A DNA stretch of 64,000 nt from Calcarisporiella thermophila CBS 279.70 (Eukaryota > Calcarisporiellomycota), in NCBI RefSeq assembly GCF_041956535.1, contig NW_027192193.1:859192-923191 (forward strand), read 5' to 3'. Positions 34,466-46,436 of the stretch are shown here, piece by piece. The position numbers and the translations under genes are program-made. The notes under the pieces were generated by a model, which searched no databases, had not been told where the DNA came from, and was given only the letters and a program-made list of their open reading frames with translations. Each line of letters begins with the position of its first letter. The stretch's first letter is position 1.

Positions 34466-36691
34466 TCATGCTCTTTCCTGCCGCTGCTGTTGCCGTTGCT
34501 GTTGCTCTAGCTGTTGCTGCCGACGACTAAATCCAATGGCTGCCCCATAAAGTTTCAGATAGTTAGCAGCCGCTCCATGCTTAACCCCCCAGGTCATATC
34601 CAACACGGAGGTCGCCACGGACACTAGACGCCTTTCATTTAGATCCGGAGTCTTGCTATAGGTTCGCCATTCCTCGACTGCAGCCGAGAGCGCCGAATGA
34701 AGCGAGTTGTGCTCAGAGGAAGCAGCAGAAATATCAAAAAGGTGAGCATTGGCCGAAGCAACCCCAGATGGGTATCTGGGTATGGCGGTGAGGAACTCAT
34801 GACGACCCATCTCTGGATAGTAGGCAGACACGGCCGTGGCTCCGTATAGCAGATTCTCTGCCACGTGTGAGATAAGGCTCCCCTCTAGCGGAAGAGGGAA
34901 GAACGCGTAGTCTGCAGCAGCGCGGAGCAAAGGAAGGACAGGGTCGCGAACTAGAGTAACATGGTTTGCATTTCCACGGCTGACCAGGTTCTTGAGCACC
35001 GGGCTGGCCGCGACAGCAGGATCCGATGTCGCCACCACCAACCGCGCGTCCAGCTCATTTATAGAGCGTACGGTGGCCCGAAGCACATCGGTAATCATGT
35101 CCATCTCCATGGTCTCCGGCCGTGCTTCAAAGAGGAAAATGGGGCGCGAAAGATCATTCTTCGAGAGAATTCCCTCGTCAATCAGGTAGCGTTTAGCGCT
35201 TGTTTTTGCCTCGAGCAGGGTGTGGAATCGTGACACTTCGGGTTGGACAACTTGAAAAGGGGTTTCCGTGACGGGGACTTCGCTGCCCTCGCCCTCCACG
35301 GGGGTAAGGGGGGGCGGAGGGGGCAATCTGGCTGCATACTCTTCGGGGAGAGCACTAGGCGGGAATGCCAAGGAGAGTTCCCTCAGCACTCTTGCACCAA
35401 ATGGGTCGACACCCTCGCGAAGTGAAAAACCGTGCGTCACACTTCGAAGCCGAGTGTTTGCCGCCGCGGACATCATTTGAGCCGCCACCAGCTCGTTGAC
35501 CGGCCAGTCGAAAACACCCCTCTCGATCCCGGCGAGATAAGAGGACGAGGGGAGGATAGTCAAGTCTGCCTCTTGCAGCGCGATGGCGGTCAGATATACT
35601 TGTGCATCCTGGGTAAAGTTGTGGAGGCGTGCTTCTTCTTCAAGGAGGGTGCCGTCCGAGAACAGTAGGGCCGACAGTTGTTTGCAATGCTGCAACGACT
35701 CGTGGTATGGATCATGGAGAGTGTGAACCATCGCGGGCACCGTGGCCACCCTTCCCCAGCCTCCATTGCGTGAATCACGGAGGTATCGGCCAATATTTGC
35801 GCCGAAGGGCCCATGGACGTGCACAAGATCGATTAGTCGCCGCGGCCTCAAATTGAAGAGCGGCTCATCATCGATCATATGCTTGTAGATGAGAAAAGAC
35901 GCGGCCGCCTTAGCAAAATAGAGATCGCTCCATTCGTTTGTGATTCCATCGGGGGCAGTGTATATGTTTTCGGGAGATTGCACGCGGAATGCACGTTTGT
36001 AAGGAAAAGTGTCCCCCCACGAGATCAAATACAAGTCGACGGTTTTGTTCGATGCGGGGTTCACCTTGTAGGGGATATACATCACCTTGAATTCAGTCTG
36101 CACCCTCCGTGACACCCTTCGGGGCACTGTCACGGACAAATCGAAACAGTTGCCTTTGCACTTGCCGAAGATGCCCGAGAGGAAGGAGTAGTTTGGCATC
36201 ACGACTGACACGCGGAGCCCCTGATCGAGTTGTGCGGCTGCAAGGGAGGTGACGGCATCGCCGATATCGGTTAATGAGGCCGGACCAAACTCTTTCGTGA
36301 TATGGTACACATTCTTGCCGCGCATCCTGTCGGGTAGTTTTAGTGCCTCATCCGGAGTATAGGAATGCCACGTGGTTTCAGGTTGCGGATAGGTCTGGCG
36401 TGCTGTGTGAAGATTAGCAATTTAGGGGCAAATAGGCAATTCACCGACAACACACTTACAATACTTGATATCGACATAGGGGACCCTTGGCCCATTGAAG
36501 AACGAGACGACCAGCATCAAAAAATACAGCGCTAGAACGCCCAGGAAGATCAGGTAGAATGCTTTACCGCGCCGTGCGTTCAGCCATCGGGCAGCCTTCC
36601 CATCTGTCGCCAGGACACGGTAGGGCGAGGGCGGCCGATAGTCCACGTCATCGGCGTGGAAAGGAAGTTGATTGAGGAACTGGTTGGTCAT
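34466..36691 (-). CDS. Type II membrane GT5 starch/glycogen-synthase-like protein
   Basis: Exons 36460-36691 and 34466-36402 (722 aa). There is a cytosolic N-terminus of ~45 residues, one membrane span (AFYLIFLGVLALYFLMLVVSF, here ~44-64), then a lumenal or outer GT-B-like domain. N-domain landmarks follow GT5 order: NVYHITKEFGP...GDAVTSLAAAQLDQGLRV, VVMPNYSFL, VHVHGPFGANIGRYL, MVHTLHDPYHES and TILPSSSYLAGIERG. The C-domain begins near RPIFLFEARPETMEMDMI and has ARLVVATSDP. The classical sugar-nucleotide loop K-x-G-G-L is replaced by ASLTDIGD, and the E-x-x-G-L motif region reads PLEGSLISHVAENLLYGAT. It may be inactive, or work on another donor. Gln-rich end. Related membrane-bound GT5 proteins exist in fungal alpha-glucan synthases, but this one lacks their amylase domain. 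The reaction is unknown. Confidence 0.78.
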
Positions 36692-37386
36692 TCTGATGAC
36701 CGGATGACTGTTTTCTCAGGGGATGGGAAGAATGGGATGAGGATATGTACAAGAGTGGGGGGGGAGAGGGGGGCGAAGGGGAGCAACAAAGGAATGCGGA
36801 TGGAAGACTGGCGGAAAGAAAGCAAGGTTTAAAAAACATAAAATACACCGAGCGTTACGGTTGGTCAGTCCGCCTTCGAATGGAAGCGTTCTCCACACAA
36901 AACTATCCTACCGTTTGAAAAATCCCTATTTGCCTGTGGAAAACTCCTCCGACGCCGAAATATTCCAATGGGCTGTCCTCTCTTCTATATCCCTTAGTCG
37001 CTTGCCCAAATCATCTCCTACGTATAGCCCCGACATATTCACTTGTGTATCCCGCCTTGCCTGTTTACCCTGCGGATCACAGTCAATTGCAGTGCATATG
37101 GCGGCGCAATGTGGCATGATGTGACTTAGCCGGGGACCATTTTGATGGGGGGGAGGAGGTCGTTTCCTAGCAGAGGGTCGATACGCAGACTTTTATTTTC
37201 AAAGGCAATCATCCAACATGGTATACACGGAAAACAAAGCAAGAGCAGAGTAGCAGCGAAGTCAATAGGAGAAGGTAAGGGAGATAAGCATTATTACAAG
37301 AGCTGAATAATTAATAAACGTTATAAGCCAGCGAGAGCTAGAGGAAAAAGAAACAAAATATTAAATTCTTTACATTGGACAAAGGA
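36692..37386. other. Intergenic region, tandem minus-strand genes
   Basis: 695 nt holding the promoter of the GT5-like gene and the 3' flank of the mannosidase. A G-rich patch lies at ~36760-36780. No gene seen. Confidence 0.5.
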
Positions 37387-39629
37387 TTATTTAGGACGGA
37401 ACGGATGCGCCTCTGTGTTGAAGATCCATTCGTCGAGCGAGACCACATTGGGTGGGGAGAAGAGAAGATAGAGATACTTGAGCGTCTCGGCGAAAAAGAA
37501 ACTTTCTTGGGTATCGTCCATGCCCTTCGAAGGATCCGTCACATCCTTTAGTCCCGAGTAGGCAGAAGAAGTCTTGCAGTATTTTTCGATGGAATTGAAG
37601 ATTTGCCAGCCCATGTCCTATCAGAGGCAGTCAAAGGAAAAAGGAAATGAGTGACCCAAAATTGGCGACGGGTGCATTCGGAGTGGAAAGGGAGAATACC
37701 TGGTATTTGGGATTGCCAGTTAGCCGGTAGAAATAGAACAGGCTCTCGATGGTTTCTAGGAAGATGGTAACTCAGTATTGCAATAGGCATGGGTTGAAGG
37801 ATCACTTCCAACTCCACCTACCTGGTCTCAGGATGTAGCCCTCGGAGTCTGGCCAAAAGCCCCACTTCTCGGACCGTTTCTTGTTCTCCGGCGTGCCAAA
37901 ATCTCGCGATCTTTTGCCAGCAGAGTTGACATACCACCAGCTTTCGGGCGCGATGCCAGTAGGTGTCTTGATCCAGGCATTATAGCACGAGTTCATCAGT
38001 GGGTAGGCGAGTTGCTCATAGAAGGGGTTGTCGGTGATGCGGGCGGCGAGAATTAGATTGCCCGGCAGGAAGCAGGCCAGTTCCCCTTGGTGAAAAATGG
38101 GATTTTTACCATCGAGATCGTTCATCTGTATGAGTCTGGAGAAGTTTGCGGTGCCGGAGACCATGTACTTGGCAAAATGAGTGATCGACTCATCGTACAT
38201 GCGCAAGTATTGCGGCTTCTCTCCGCCGTAGTAGATAAAGCTGAGAAAACACAATGAAACAAGGGGAGGTAGACTATGGAAAGCATGCAAGGGATAGTTA
38301 CAGTTTTATCAGATACTCGTAGAAAGAATCGCCTCCGCCTCCAAAGGTGACAAAGGCTAAGTTAGAACAAAGAAAAAAAGCGTCAGTATCGAGCAGACCG
38401 AAGAGGACGCGAGGTATTTACAAGTTTCAAATTCGGCGGTCTCTGGGTTAATGTAGATGGGATAGAGCCCGGGGTAGGTTGTTTTCGCCTTATCAAGAAC
38501 ATCCACGACTTTTTGTACCTAGCAAGGAAAGGAGAGGTCAAAGGCAAGATCAAAATAAAAATAAAATGAAGAGAAGGGTCCCACCTTTGTGAAATAAGTG
38601 CGATTGCCAGTGAGCTGAGCGAGGTGCCCGAATTCGAGCTGAAGGGTTCCAATTTCGGCGAGAACGGAAGCGCCACCCGTCTCTCCGGATCTAGCCGGCG
38701 CTCCACTAAATAGAGGAATGGAGAGAAAGACATATAGGGAATACTATCGAGGAAGTGGGGAGAAGGGAACCGTTTCCGGGCATCTGAAGGATGTTTTGGG
38801 GAGAGGGGGATCAATGGGGACGGCCACTTACCTCTTGAAGTTCACGTATTGATATGGGATTCCCGTGGGCGAATTGAAGCTTGGCATCAACTTGTCAGCG
38901 AGCTCGACCGCCTTATCCAAGAACACCCTGTCGCCACTCATATCGTATGCGGAGAGAAGGCCGCCCAGATACCGAATAGTGGTTTCGAAGACCTGCACCA
39001 TGGGGTCGGTGTACTTGTTCCAATCAAGCTTGGCTACGAATTCACGCGCCTCTTTGAATTCCTCTTCAAGCCCCATAATGTACATGGTGTCAAGCGAGTC
39101 CACGATCGTGGCTAGAATAGATAGGGAGAGGGAGGGAGAGGGGGACGGTTAGGGTTATTGACAATGGTTATGGGAGGAGATGAATGCAAAGTAGTGAAGG
39201 CTTACCTCCAAAGCCATTCCTATCATTGATAGACAGTAGAAACAGAGTATTATTTACTTGGGTGGAAAGGGTGTGAATTTGAGATATTCCTCACCTGGGG
39301 TCGGCCGGCTTGTTTGAAACCGGCTTCAGCTCATCGTGTCCAAAGGCATACTTTCTGTATCCATTGTAAGCGTGACGAAAGGCATTTCTTACGGCATCCC
39401 GACGGCGCTGCATCACTACCATGTTGTCTGCTCGTATGTTCGGCGACTGTATGGCCTTTCTCGCCTTGCCATTTCTAGGGGCAGCCTTTCCATTCGGAAG
39501 GGCCGCGTCCGAGGTCTGGGTCTCCTGAGGCTGGAGGGATTGGCTGCCCTGGTTTTTTTGCGGGCCCGCGGATGTCTGGATTGCGCAGAGGGCGAACACC
39601 AGCAGCAGAAAGTAGAGGAGTTTTGTCAT
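37387..39629 (-). CDS. GH47 class I alpha-1,2-mannosidase, secreted/Golgi type
   Basis: Trims alpha-1,2-mannose from N-glycans in a Ca2+-dependent reaction. Nine exons: 39295-39629, 39206-39219 (14 nt), 38832-39111, 38585-38705, 38422-38518, 38302-38356, 37822-38240, 37700-37755, 37387-37617 (535 aa, in frame). Signal peptide MTKLLYFLLLVFALCAIQTSA. GH47 landmarks in order: FRHAYNGYRKYAFGHDELKP, NGFGATIVDSLDTMYIMG (the first residues come from the 14-nt exon), FETTIRYLGGLLSAY, GTLQLEFGHLAQLTG, VTFGGGGDSFYEYLIK, SEGYILRPETIESLFYFYR, TQESFFFAETLKYLYLLF and the Ca2+-binding end FNTEAHPF. The GGGGDSFYEY form, rather than GARADSYYEY, matches the Aspergillus secreted mannosidase subgroup more than ER Mns1. 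All acidic active-site motifs appear intact. Confidence 0.94.
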
Positions 39630-40873
39630 TGAACGCCCTCGCAAAGTTTCGAAGATGGGACTGGTGTGAAGGAGTGTAAGGGATGAAGACTGGAGGGGGG
39701 AAAAAAAGATAAGGAATGGGAGGTTTAAAAGAAGCCTAAGGTCGTTGGAGTTTGGGGGGAGACGGGCGGTAGTTTTGAAAGAGAGGAGACGAAAGAGCTA
39801 GAATAGATGAATCTTTCCAATATTTCCAATTCCATACTCGTCCCTCGCATCCTAAATAAGGGCGGCTCGCAAATATTTGAAACTCTGTTCCCTCTGGGAA
39901 AACATTCGAGCTAGGTAATAAACGCGCGCAGATCCCTTATTAGATAAATCATTTCGTGCAAATGGCCGCTGTGTTTTGAATTAGTCTCTCCAGACGATCT
40001 GGTTGCGATCGAAAGTTTTGGCCAGTTGCACAAGCGCTGGGATTGGGTTTGAGGGGCCCCTGAACCCCCACGATACTATAGCTTCTAACGATGCAGCGGG
40101 CCAAAGGCCGGCCGGACATTGCTGCTGCCTCACTGGCTTTACGCTAATAATCGTGGCCGCCCAAGCCCGGGGGCCTTTGGGCCCCCGTTCCCCCCCCCTC
40201 GCCCGGCCTCCGCTCCAAAATTGCTTTAGTCTCAATCTCCTTGCACAACCTCCTTTTGGCTTCACAGAAATCACGACCGAAGGGATCTTTTCATAATCAT
40301 CAGATCCAAAATGTTTTGATAATCACTCATTACATAAAACCAGCTCAACGGAGACACGGGTTTACACCCCAGATCCCGGAGCCATTCTTTCCCATGCTAA
40401 AAGTGACTTCAAATAAAAAAGAGGGGGTCTTAGTGCCCGGGATGGGAGCCAATTGCGCTGACATAAAGTGGGGTTGGCTGTGGAGAGGACGCGCTCTTTG
40501 GTGGAGCTAAACACTGGATGTTCCATAGAGAACATACGCGCTTCCGAACTTACCCGAGAAACAATGCTCTCGCCATGTCGCAATGTCCTCATTGAATTAA
40601 TGCTCATCCTCAAGACCTGTTCTGTCGAGCCTGACTTGAACGCGGCTGAAAGCCGTAAATCCAACCGGCCATTAATTTATGCAGGCACATGAAAGTCCGC
40701 CCCCACCCCCCCCCAGCTAAAAATCCGGCGGTGAAGTTTCACTTTACCCCATTCCTTTTTCACGATTAATAAGTTCGTACTGATATTTCCTCACATTTCT
40801 TTATTTTGAATCTCCCTAATTCCATTCTTTTTGCCATCTCTCTCTCTCCTATTTGTTCAAGTGCCGATAAATC
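39630..40873. other. Intergenic region, divergent promoters with GC-rich island
   Basis: 1.24 kb. A GC-rich block (~40030-40220) with a G/C hairpin (40169-40186) stands out from AT-rich flanks. A 97-codon minus-strand ORF crosses it (39981-40274) without recognisable domain. The 40740-40860 part is CT-rich and fits the hydrolase promoter. Confidence 0.45.
40169..40186. repeat. GC hairpin GGGGGCC/GGCCCCC
   Basis: Perfect 7-bp inverted repeat with a 4-nt loop inside the GC-rich island upstream of the hydrolase gene. Confidence 0.6.
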
Positions 40874-42793
40874 ATGCATCCCCCCAAGATCCCGAGGGAA
40901 AGAAATGGCGGGGTCCAGGTTGCCCACATGTTTTGGTCTATCATCTTACCCCGCATGCCTCTGGTAGTTTCCACAACCTTCGGTCATGTGGTAACGGGTA
41001 TGTAGTAGCTTTCCACAGCCAATTGGCTCCATGATCTTACAGCTGACCCCCGTAATTACTGCTTGCTCTTTCAAGGGGCGCCTGCAAAAACATGGGATCT
41101 CAAATTTCACATATGCTGGACTTTTGTCCGGAATTTTCTCCGGGATAGCAAGAATCTAACGGTGGAGGCCGTCCAATCCTATACCATGCACCCCATCCCT
41201 GGCCCCATTCACTATTGCACGGAGCCATTCACCATTCCAAACGAATCCCGCGCCAGAGCCGCAACTTACCTTGGTGCCCTCTTAAAGGGGCAGGAAGAAA
41301 TAATCGGCTGGAATTGGCAGGATGAAGACAGGCTGAATGCTTGCGGGCCACTGAAGGGGGAATGGATTTACAGAAAGGTCCAGCCAGAAGAGCAATTGGC
41401 GCCTAAATCCCAGAGTGATTTTGCCCGAAGTCCATCATTCCATAGCATCCCAAGATCGAACTCGTTCTTCTCCTCCAGCTCCTCATTGTTTTCGTCCAGC
41501 TCATCACTCCTCGGGAAGAAACTGGACCGTGTAATCTACTACCTACATGGCGGCGCCTACTATCTCTGCTCAACCTATACACATCGTCGTTTGATTGCCA
41601 AGGTCGCAAAGCGATCCGCCGCCAAAGTGTTTGGTAAATCAACCATACAGCTGTTGGCTTGAAAGCCCCAGGTCTCTCACCCTTTTCATCCCAATCCCCA
41701 CTGTAGCCATCAACTACCGACTTGCTCCTCAACACCCCTTCCCAGCCGCACTTCACGACGCCTTGGCGGGATATCTATACCTCATCTCGCCCCCCGCTGG
41801 CTCTGGAGAAAAACCAATTGACCCCAAAAAAATAGTCATAATGGGAGACTCTGCCGGTGGAGGTAAGCTGTTGGAAGGATAATACATCCTCTGTGGCATT
41901 GAGGTTGCTAATTTTTTTTTCCCTTTGTGATGAATAGGACTGGCTCTCTCACTTCTGCTCGCTTTGCGTGATAGTGGCCTTCCTCTCCCTGCTGGTGCCG
42001 CGTGCATGTCGCCATGGTAGGCTCTCTGCCTCCTCTACTACCCGCGCCTAGCCCATAAATCTCATCTTGCCTTTCAACTAGGGTCGATCTTACGCATGCC
42101 TTTCCTTCCATCGTTGATAACTCCAAGACCGATTATATTCCGGCGAACGGGTTCTCCCATTTAATGTCGCCGGCCCAAGATTACTCGCTCCTTCCAAAAC
42201 CTGTTACCAATAGCCCTTCCGACGCTGAGGAAAAATCCGCCTCAGACGGCGCCCATTTACCACCTCCCCTTGCAGAGCTTAATAAGCTACGTCGCCTGCA
42301 CTTCTACGCACCGAATACTGCTCTGAGATTACCGCTGGTCAGCCCGGTGTACGCGAAGGATTTGGGCGGACTACCTCCATTGCTGATCCAGCTGGGGGGC
42401 GGCGAGATGGTGCGAGACGAAGGCATCTTCTTGGCGCATAAGGCGGCGAGCGGACGCGGCGAGTTGCCCCCCACCGACGTCACCCTCCAAGTGTACGAGG
42501 ATATGCCTCACGTCTTCCAGATGTTCCAGTTTTTACCTGTCTCGCATGCGGCCGTGAGACAGTTGGGCGAGTTTACTCGCCAAGTGACATCCACCGCCGG
42601 CTCTCTCCTGGAGTTGCCGAAGGAAAAACCGGCCGACGTATTAAAGCGAATGCGCGTGAATTCCCTTGGCTATTTGCTTGAGGAGGAGTCCGGGCCCATG
42701 ATCGATGTCGATACATGGGAGCAGCGATACCTGCAACGGGATCTCCTCCACCGCCTTCGAGAATTCTTCCTGCATGGAAGAATCATCATCTAG
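40874..42793 (+). CDS. HSL-family alpha/beta hydrolase (esterase/lipase)
   Basis: Hydrolyses ester bonds of an unknown substrate. Exons: 40874-40997, 41076-41633, 41707-41862, 41938-42016, 42082-42793 (542 aa). The start is ATG 40874 (MHPPKIPRERNGG); the next exon continues GAPAKTWDLKFH, a motif seen before the core in fungal members. The oxyanion motif is YLHGGAYYLCSTYTHR, then INYRLAPQHPFPAALHDA. The nucleophile elbow is MGDSAGGG. The likely acid is in GGGEMVRDEGIFLAHKA and the catalytic His in EDMPHVFQMFQF. A Ser-rich insert (SSSSSLFSSSSSLLGKK) precedes the HGG motif. No signal peptide; a hydrophobic stretch near residues 20-40 might associate with membranes. The triad is complete, so it is probably active. 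Confidence 0.88.
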
Positions 42794-43593
42794 GCCGACA
42801 CGCATCCCTTCCTCTTTCCTGCTTATTTATTATTTATTCCAGTCAACCTTTGACTCTCGCCCTCGATGTGAACCTCAATACTAGGCTAAATTAATATGTA
42901 GATTATTTATTTATTCTCTCCTTTGCCATTCCATCTCCTGGTTCCCTCCCCATTTTTCTTTGGTCGTCAGCTTCTTCACATTGGAACCCCCCATACGTAA
43001 TCAGCGAGTACACCCAATACATTGTATCTCTTGTATTCATTTGGGATGCTAGCTTAGCCATTCTCGGAAATAAACATAATGCCCGCTTTAGCTCTTGTAT
43101 TCGCGGTTAGTTTAGCCATTGGCAGATGGGAAAATGATGCCACTTAGACACATGGCCTTTTTCTCTTTTTTTTTTCCTTTCAAAAATACATTAGGTGTAT
43201 CCTTTAGAGTCAGACTTTTTCACACCCCCCCTTTGGGTTGTAACAAGATAAGATTGCGGGTGGGGCGATATCCTGCGCATCCAGCCTTTGAGCAAGCCTC
43301 CCCCCACCTCTACAGCTAGAGAGGGAGGTTGCATGAGCAAGGAAGGACAGCTTCATATCTGGCTTCCGCCAGCAAGTCATCACAAACAGAAGGATCTAAT
43401 CCTTCCCCCAATTGGCCCCGGGGGAGTATGGCCTAAGTTGTTGAGTGTGGCAAAGCCCCAAATTATGGTATAGCAATTATTTCATTAGTCATCAGGCCGG
43501 ACCTTCAATATAGTGATTTATACCCTTTTCCTCGAGCTGGTAGAGTCGCCTGCCTCTCGGTTGTGTTGGCCCTCTTCTTTAGTTCCTCCCATC
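42794..43593. other. Intergenic region, tandem plus-strand genes
   Basis: 800 nt of AT-rich 3' flank, then C-rich patches (~43220-43310). Only short non-coding-looking ORFs. Confidence 0.5.
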
Positions 43594-44605
43594 ATGCCTC
43601 CCTTCCAACTCTACGAGCTTGTTGGAAAGACACCGTCGCTCAAAATCTCGCCCTACTGCTGGCGTATTCGGTTCGCCCTCAAACACAAGGTAATTCTTCT
43701 CCGGGAGAGCGAGGAATTTTTTTTCTCTCTCTCTTTTTGACCCGTTGCAAATACGCGCTTTGCATGATTCATTCATCGTGTGCTGTGCTCGAATGTATTT
43801 AGGGCTTGGATTTCGAATCGGTCCCACTGACATTCCTCGAGGTGCACGAGCAGATTCCTAAGCTGTGAGTTGAATTTCTTCCCCATTTATAACGGGTGGC
43901 CATGTATATCAAGGGACGGAGTGCTGAACATATGTGTCTCCTCTTCCTCTCCCCCTCTCTTCCCCTGCACTCTCGTATCTTAGTGGTCAGGATTTGATTC
44001 CGAGAGTCCCGGTTCTAGTCGACCCTGACAACGTCGCGCATCAAGATAGCTTTTCGATTGCTGAGTACCTCGAAACCGCCTACCCGGACAAGCCCTCCCT
44101 CTTCCACGGCCAGCCTACGCTGCACCGCTTCTTCCAAAGTTATGTAGACAAGGTTATTAGTATGGCCATTTTCCGTGTTATAGTTCGGCAGATCCCAGAA
44201 CGCGCGCTCGACCAACCCAACCGCGAGTACTTCTACCGGAGTCGCACGGAAATGCTGAGAGTCCCCCTCGAGGAGATCGAGGCCCAGAGGACCGAATGGG
44301 CCCAACAAGTACAGAAGGGCATGGAGCTGGTGCGCCAGGCGATCCAGGACTCTGGCAAATTTTTGAGCGGAGACCAAGGTAACATGCCGCTATTTAGCCG
44401 TTTGCCCCTCCTCTCTTCCTGACCCGTCCAACGTTGTCTCCATATGCCTTCTGCAGTTGGATACGCTGATTTCATTCTGTTCGGGACTTTCAAATGGGTG
44501 GAGAACATCAACAAGGATGAGCTGGAGGAATTGCTGCTCAAGGGCCAGACTGAGGACGATACCGTGGTTAGAGACTGGTTCCAACGGATGCAGGTTTATG
44601 CGTAA
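43594..44605 (+). CDS. Glutathione S-transferase, etherase/UstS-like fungal class
   Basis: Exons 43594-43689, 43803-43864, 43984-44378, 44457-44605 (233 aa). The N-terminal thioredoxin fold reads FQLYELVGKTPSLKISPYCW, with SPYCWRIRFALKHKGLDFE at the glutathione site, then the cis-Pro segment RVPVLVDPDN and the gamma-glutamyl-binding DSFSIAEYLETAYPD. The C-terminal helical domain includes VGYADFILFGTFKWVENIN. The SPYCWR-type active-site loop is that of fungal GSTs related to bacterial beta-etherases and UstS, rather than the Tyr-type classes. Length is normal. Substrate unknown; xenobiotic or secondary-metabolite conjugation is likely from the family. The upstream hydrolase on the same strand is separate, 800 nt away. 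Confidence 0.88.
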
Positions 44606-46436
44606 AGGGTGTCCCCCATTGAACACCTGGCACCCGCTTTGGCTAATGTAACCTCTTCTCGCTCCTCTTTACCTGCGGCTACACTACTGTACCTGTATAT
44701 TCTTTCCGCCCTATTTTCATTGTATAGTCGGCAATGCTGGAAATGAATGAATTATTAAATAAAGTTTAAAAGGGTGATCCATTCAGCCAATCCACCGACC
44801 ATCCCCAGCGGACAGCAATTGTGTAGAGTATGTCCCGGCTTATTAGGGGCATTCAGTAGAATGGAAAACAGCCGAAGCGAACGCCAGGGTTTACCCGCTT
44901 GTTTCAACCGCTCCCAACTGGATAAGTGCCATGATTCTATATAGAAGCTCATAGATGAGGGTGATTTGGGGACGATTCGATTCAACTAGAAGGTTGGCTC
45001 GGCCATATCTGGATGGCTCAATTTTTCAATAAGATTTTCAAACAAGAGGGAGGGGGAGGGGGAATGCAGTTCTCCTAAGCGGAAGTCTTTCGGCGGATTG
45101 GAAATGCCCCCACCAGCCCTCTGCAACGATGCGGAGAAGATACTTTCTCGCCCCGAGTTTATGTGGAGCTCTTCCCACTGAAGAGGGTGTGATAAATTCA
45201 AGCAGCGAATCCTGCGTGGCTGTAGGTAGGCAGGAGCTTACCGTTGGAACGTAGGTAGGAAGGCGGGCTTCAAGTTGGATCCATCACCAGTATAGTGGCG
45301 GGCAGATGTGCTTGCCTGTCTGATAGTGGAGCTTGCACTCTTCTATTTTTGTTAAAAAAAATCGCCTTGGATAGATCTGTCTTTCCTACCCTTGGGTGAC
45401 ACGGGGATGACCACTTTTATGGAGAATCGTCCCTTGGGTTCACGAACTGCTGCGACCCCTCTGAGCCCGAAGAATCCTGAAGTTGAGGGCAAGGAAGGAG
45501 GGAAGGGATCAGGAACCCAAGCGCCTCACTGGCACGTCATCACACTCTTCATATTGACGACGACTCATGGCTGCCCATGATGACGGCTGTGAGGGACCCG
45601 ATGGAAGTTCAATATGTTTCATATGCAATTTCACACGTATCAATCATCTGTCCCCCTCTTGCTTTCCCATATACGAACCTCTCAAGATTTGCCTTCTGCA
45701 CCCACTCGGCGGGGCAGAGCATGACACACTCCTTGCTGCAACTTCACCGAGTACCCTTTCGTCATTTATTACTTCATAGCTTAGTTTGAATACGGCTAGA
45801 GGAGGCCTTCTATCCCCAGAACTCGTCAATGGGAAACCTCTTTGCGTGCGAGTGGTATCACCAGAGAAGAGCCTTTTTGTTATCCATGTAGTTTCATTGA
45901 GAATGGAAAGAGGATGGAGAGGGAGGGGGGGATTAGGATTGTGTTCATCTTGCAGCTTAAGCCTAACACAAGCGATTGTTTGTTCGCTAGTTAATAAATT
46001 ATTAGCCGTCCAGTCATGGCCGAGGAATTTCCGGTCCGACCCCCAGATTGCACACTTTTTCAAAACGGCGCAAATTGTAGGCCGACCCGCCCCTCTTGGC
46101 ATTGACCAGCGCGGGCCATTTTCCTTTGCTGATTTTCGTGAAATAGTGATACCACACCCTTCCCCATGCTATAGGGGATCGTGGTTGCATTAGGAGATTA
46201 AGAGCGTAAGCGATGAAAGGAAAAAATCGCTGATTTGAGGTGCATGAGAATGAAAATGCGGCAACACAACTGAGCTTATGGGAAAATCATGGGCAACTCT
46301 CCCGAACCCATTATAAATACTGCTCTCTCTCTCTTCCGTTTTTTTCTCTCTACAAGTCGTCCCAATCATTATTGCCTAGCCGCAGGGAACAAAAACATAC
46401 CTTCTTTATCTTCCGTTTATTTCGCATCCTATAGAA
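44606..46436. other. Intergenic region, 1.8 kb
   Basis: No supported gene. A 152-codon minus-strand ORF (45644-46102) has no protein-like character that I can name. The last 130 nt hold a TATA box and CT-rich leader for the acidic protein. Confidence 0.45.
46312..46319 (+). promoter_or_regulatory. TATA box of the acidic secreted-protein gene
   Basis: TATAAATA about 120 nt upstream of ATG 46437, followed by a CT-rich leader. Confidence 0.65.

Noticed and set aside
45644-46102. 152-codon minus-strand ORF
   Set aside because: No domain, no signal peptide, mixed composition; lies in 3' flank and promoter DNA of other genes.
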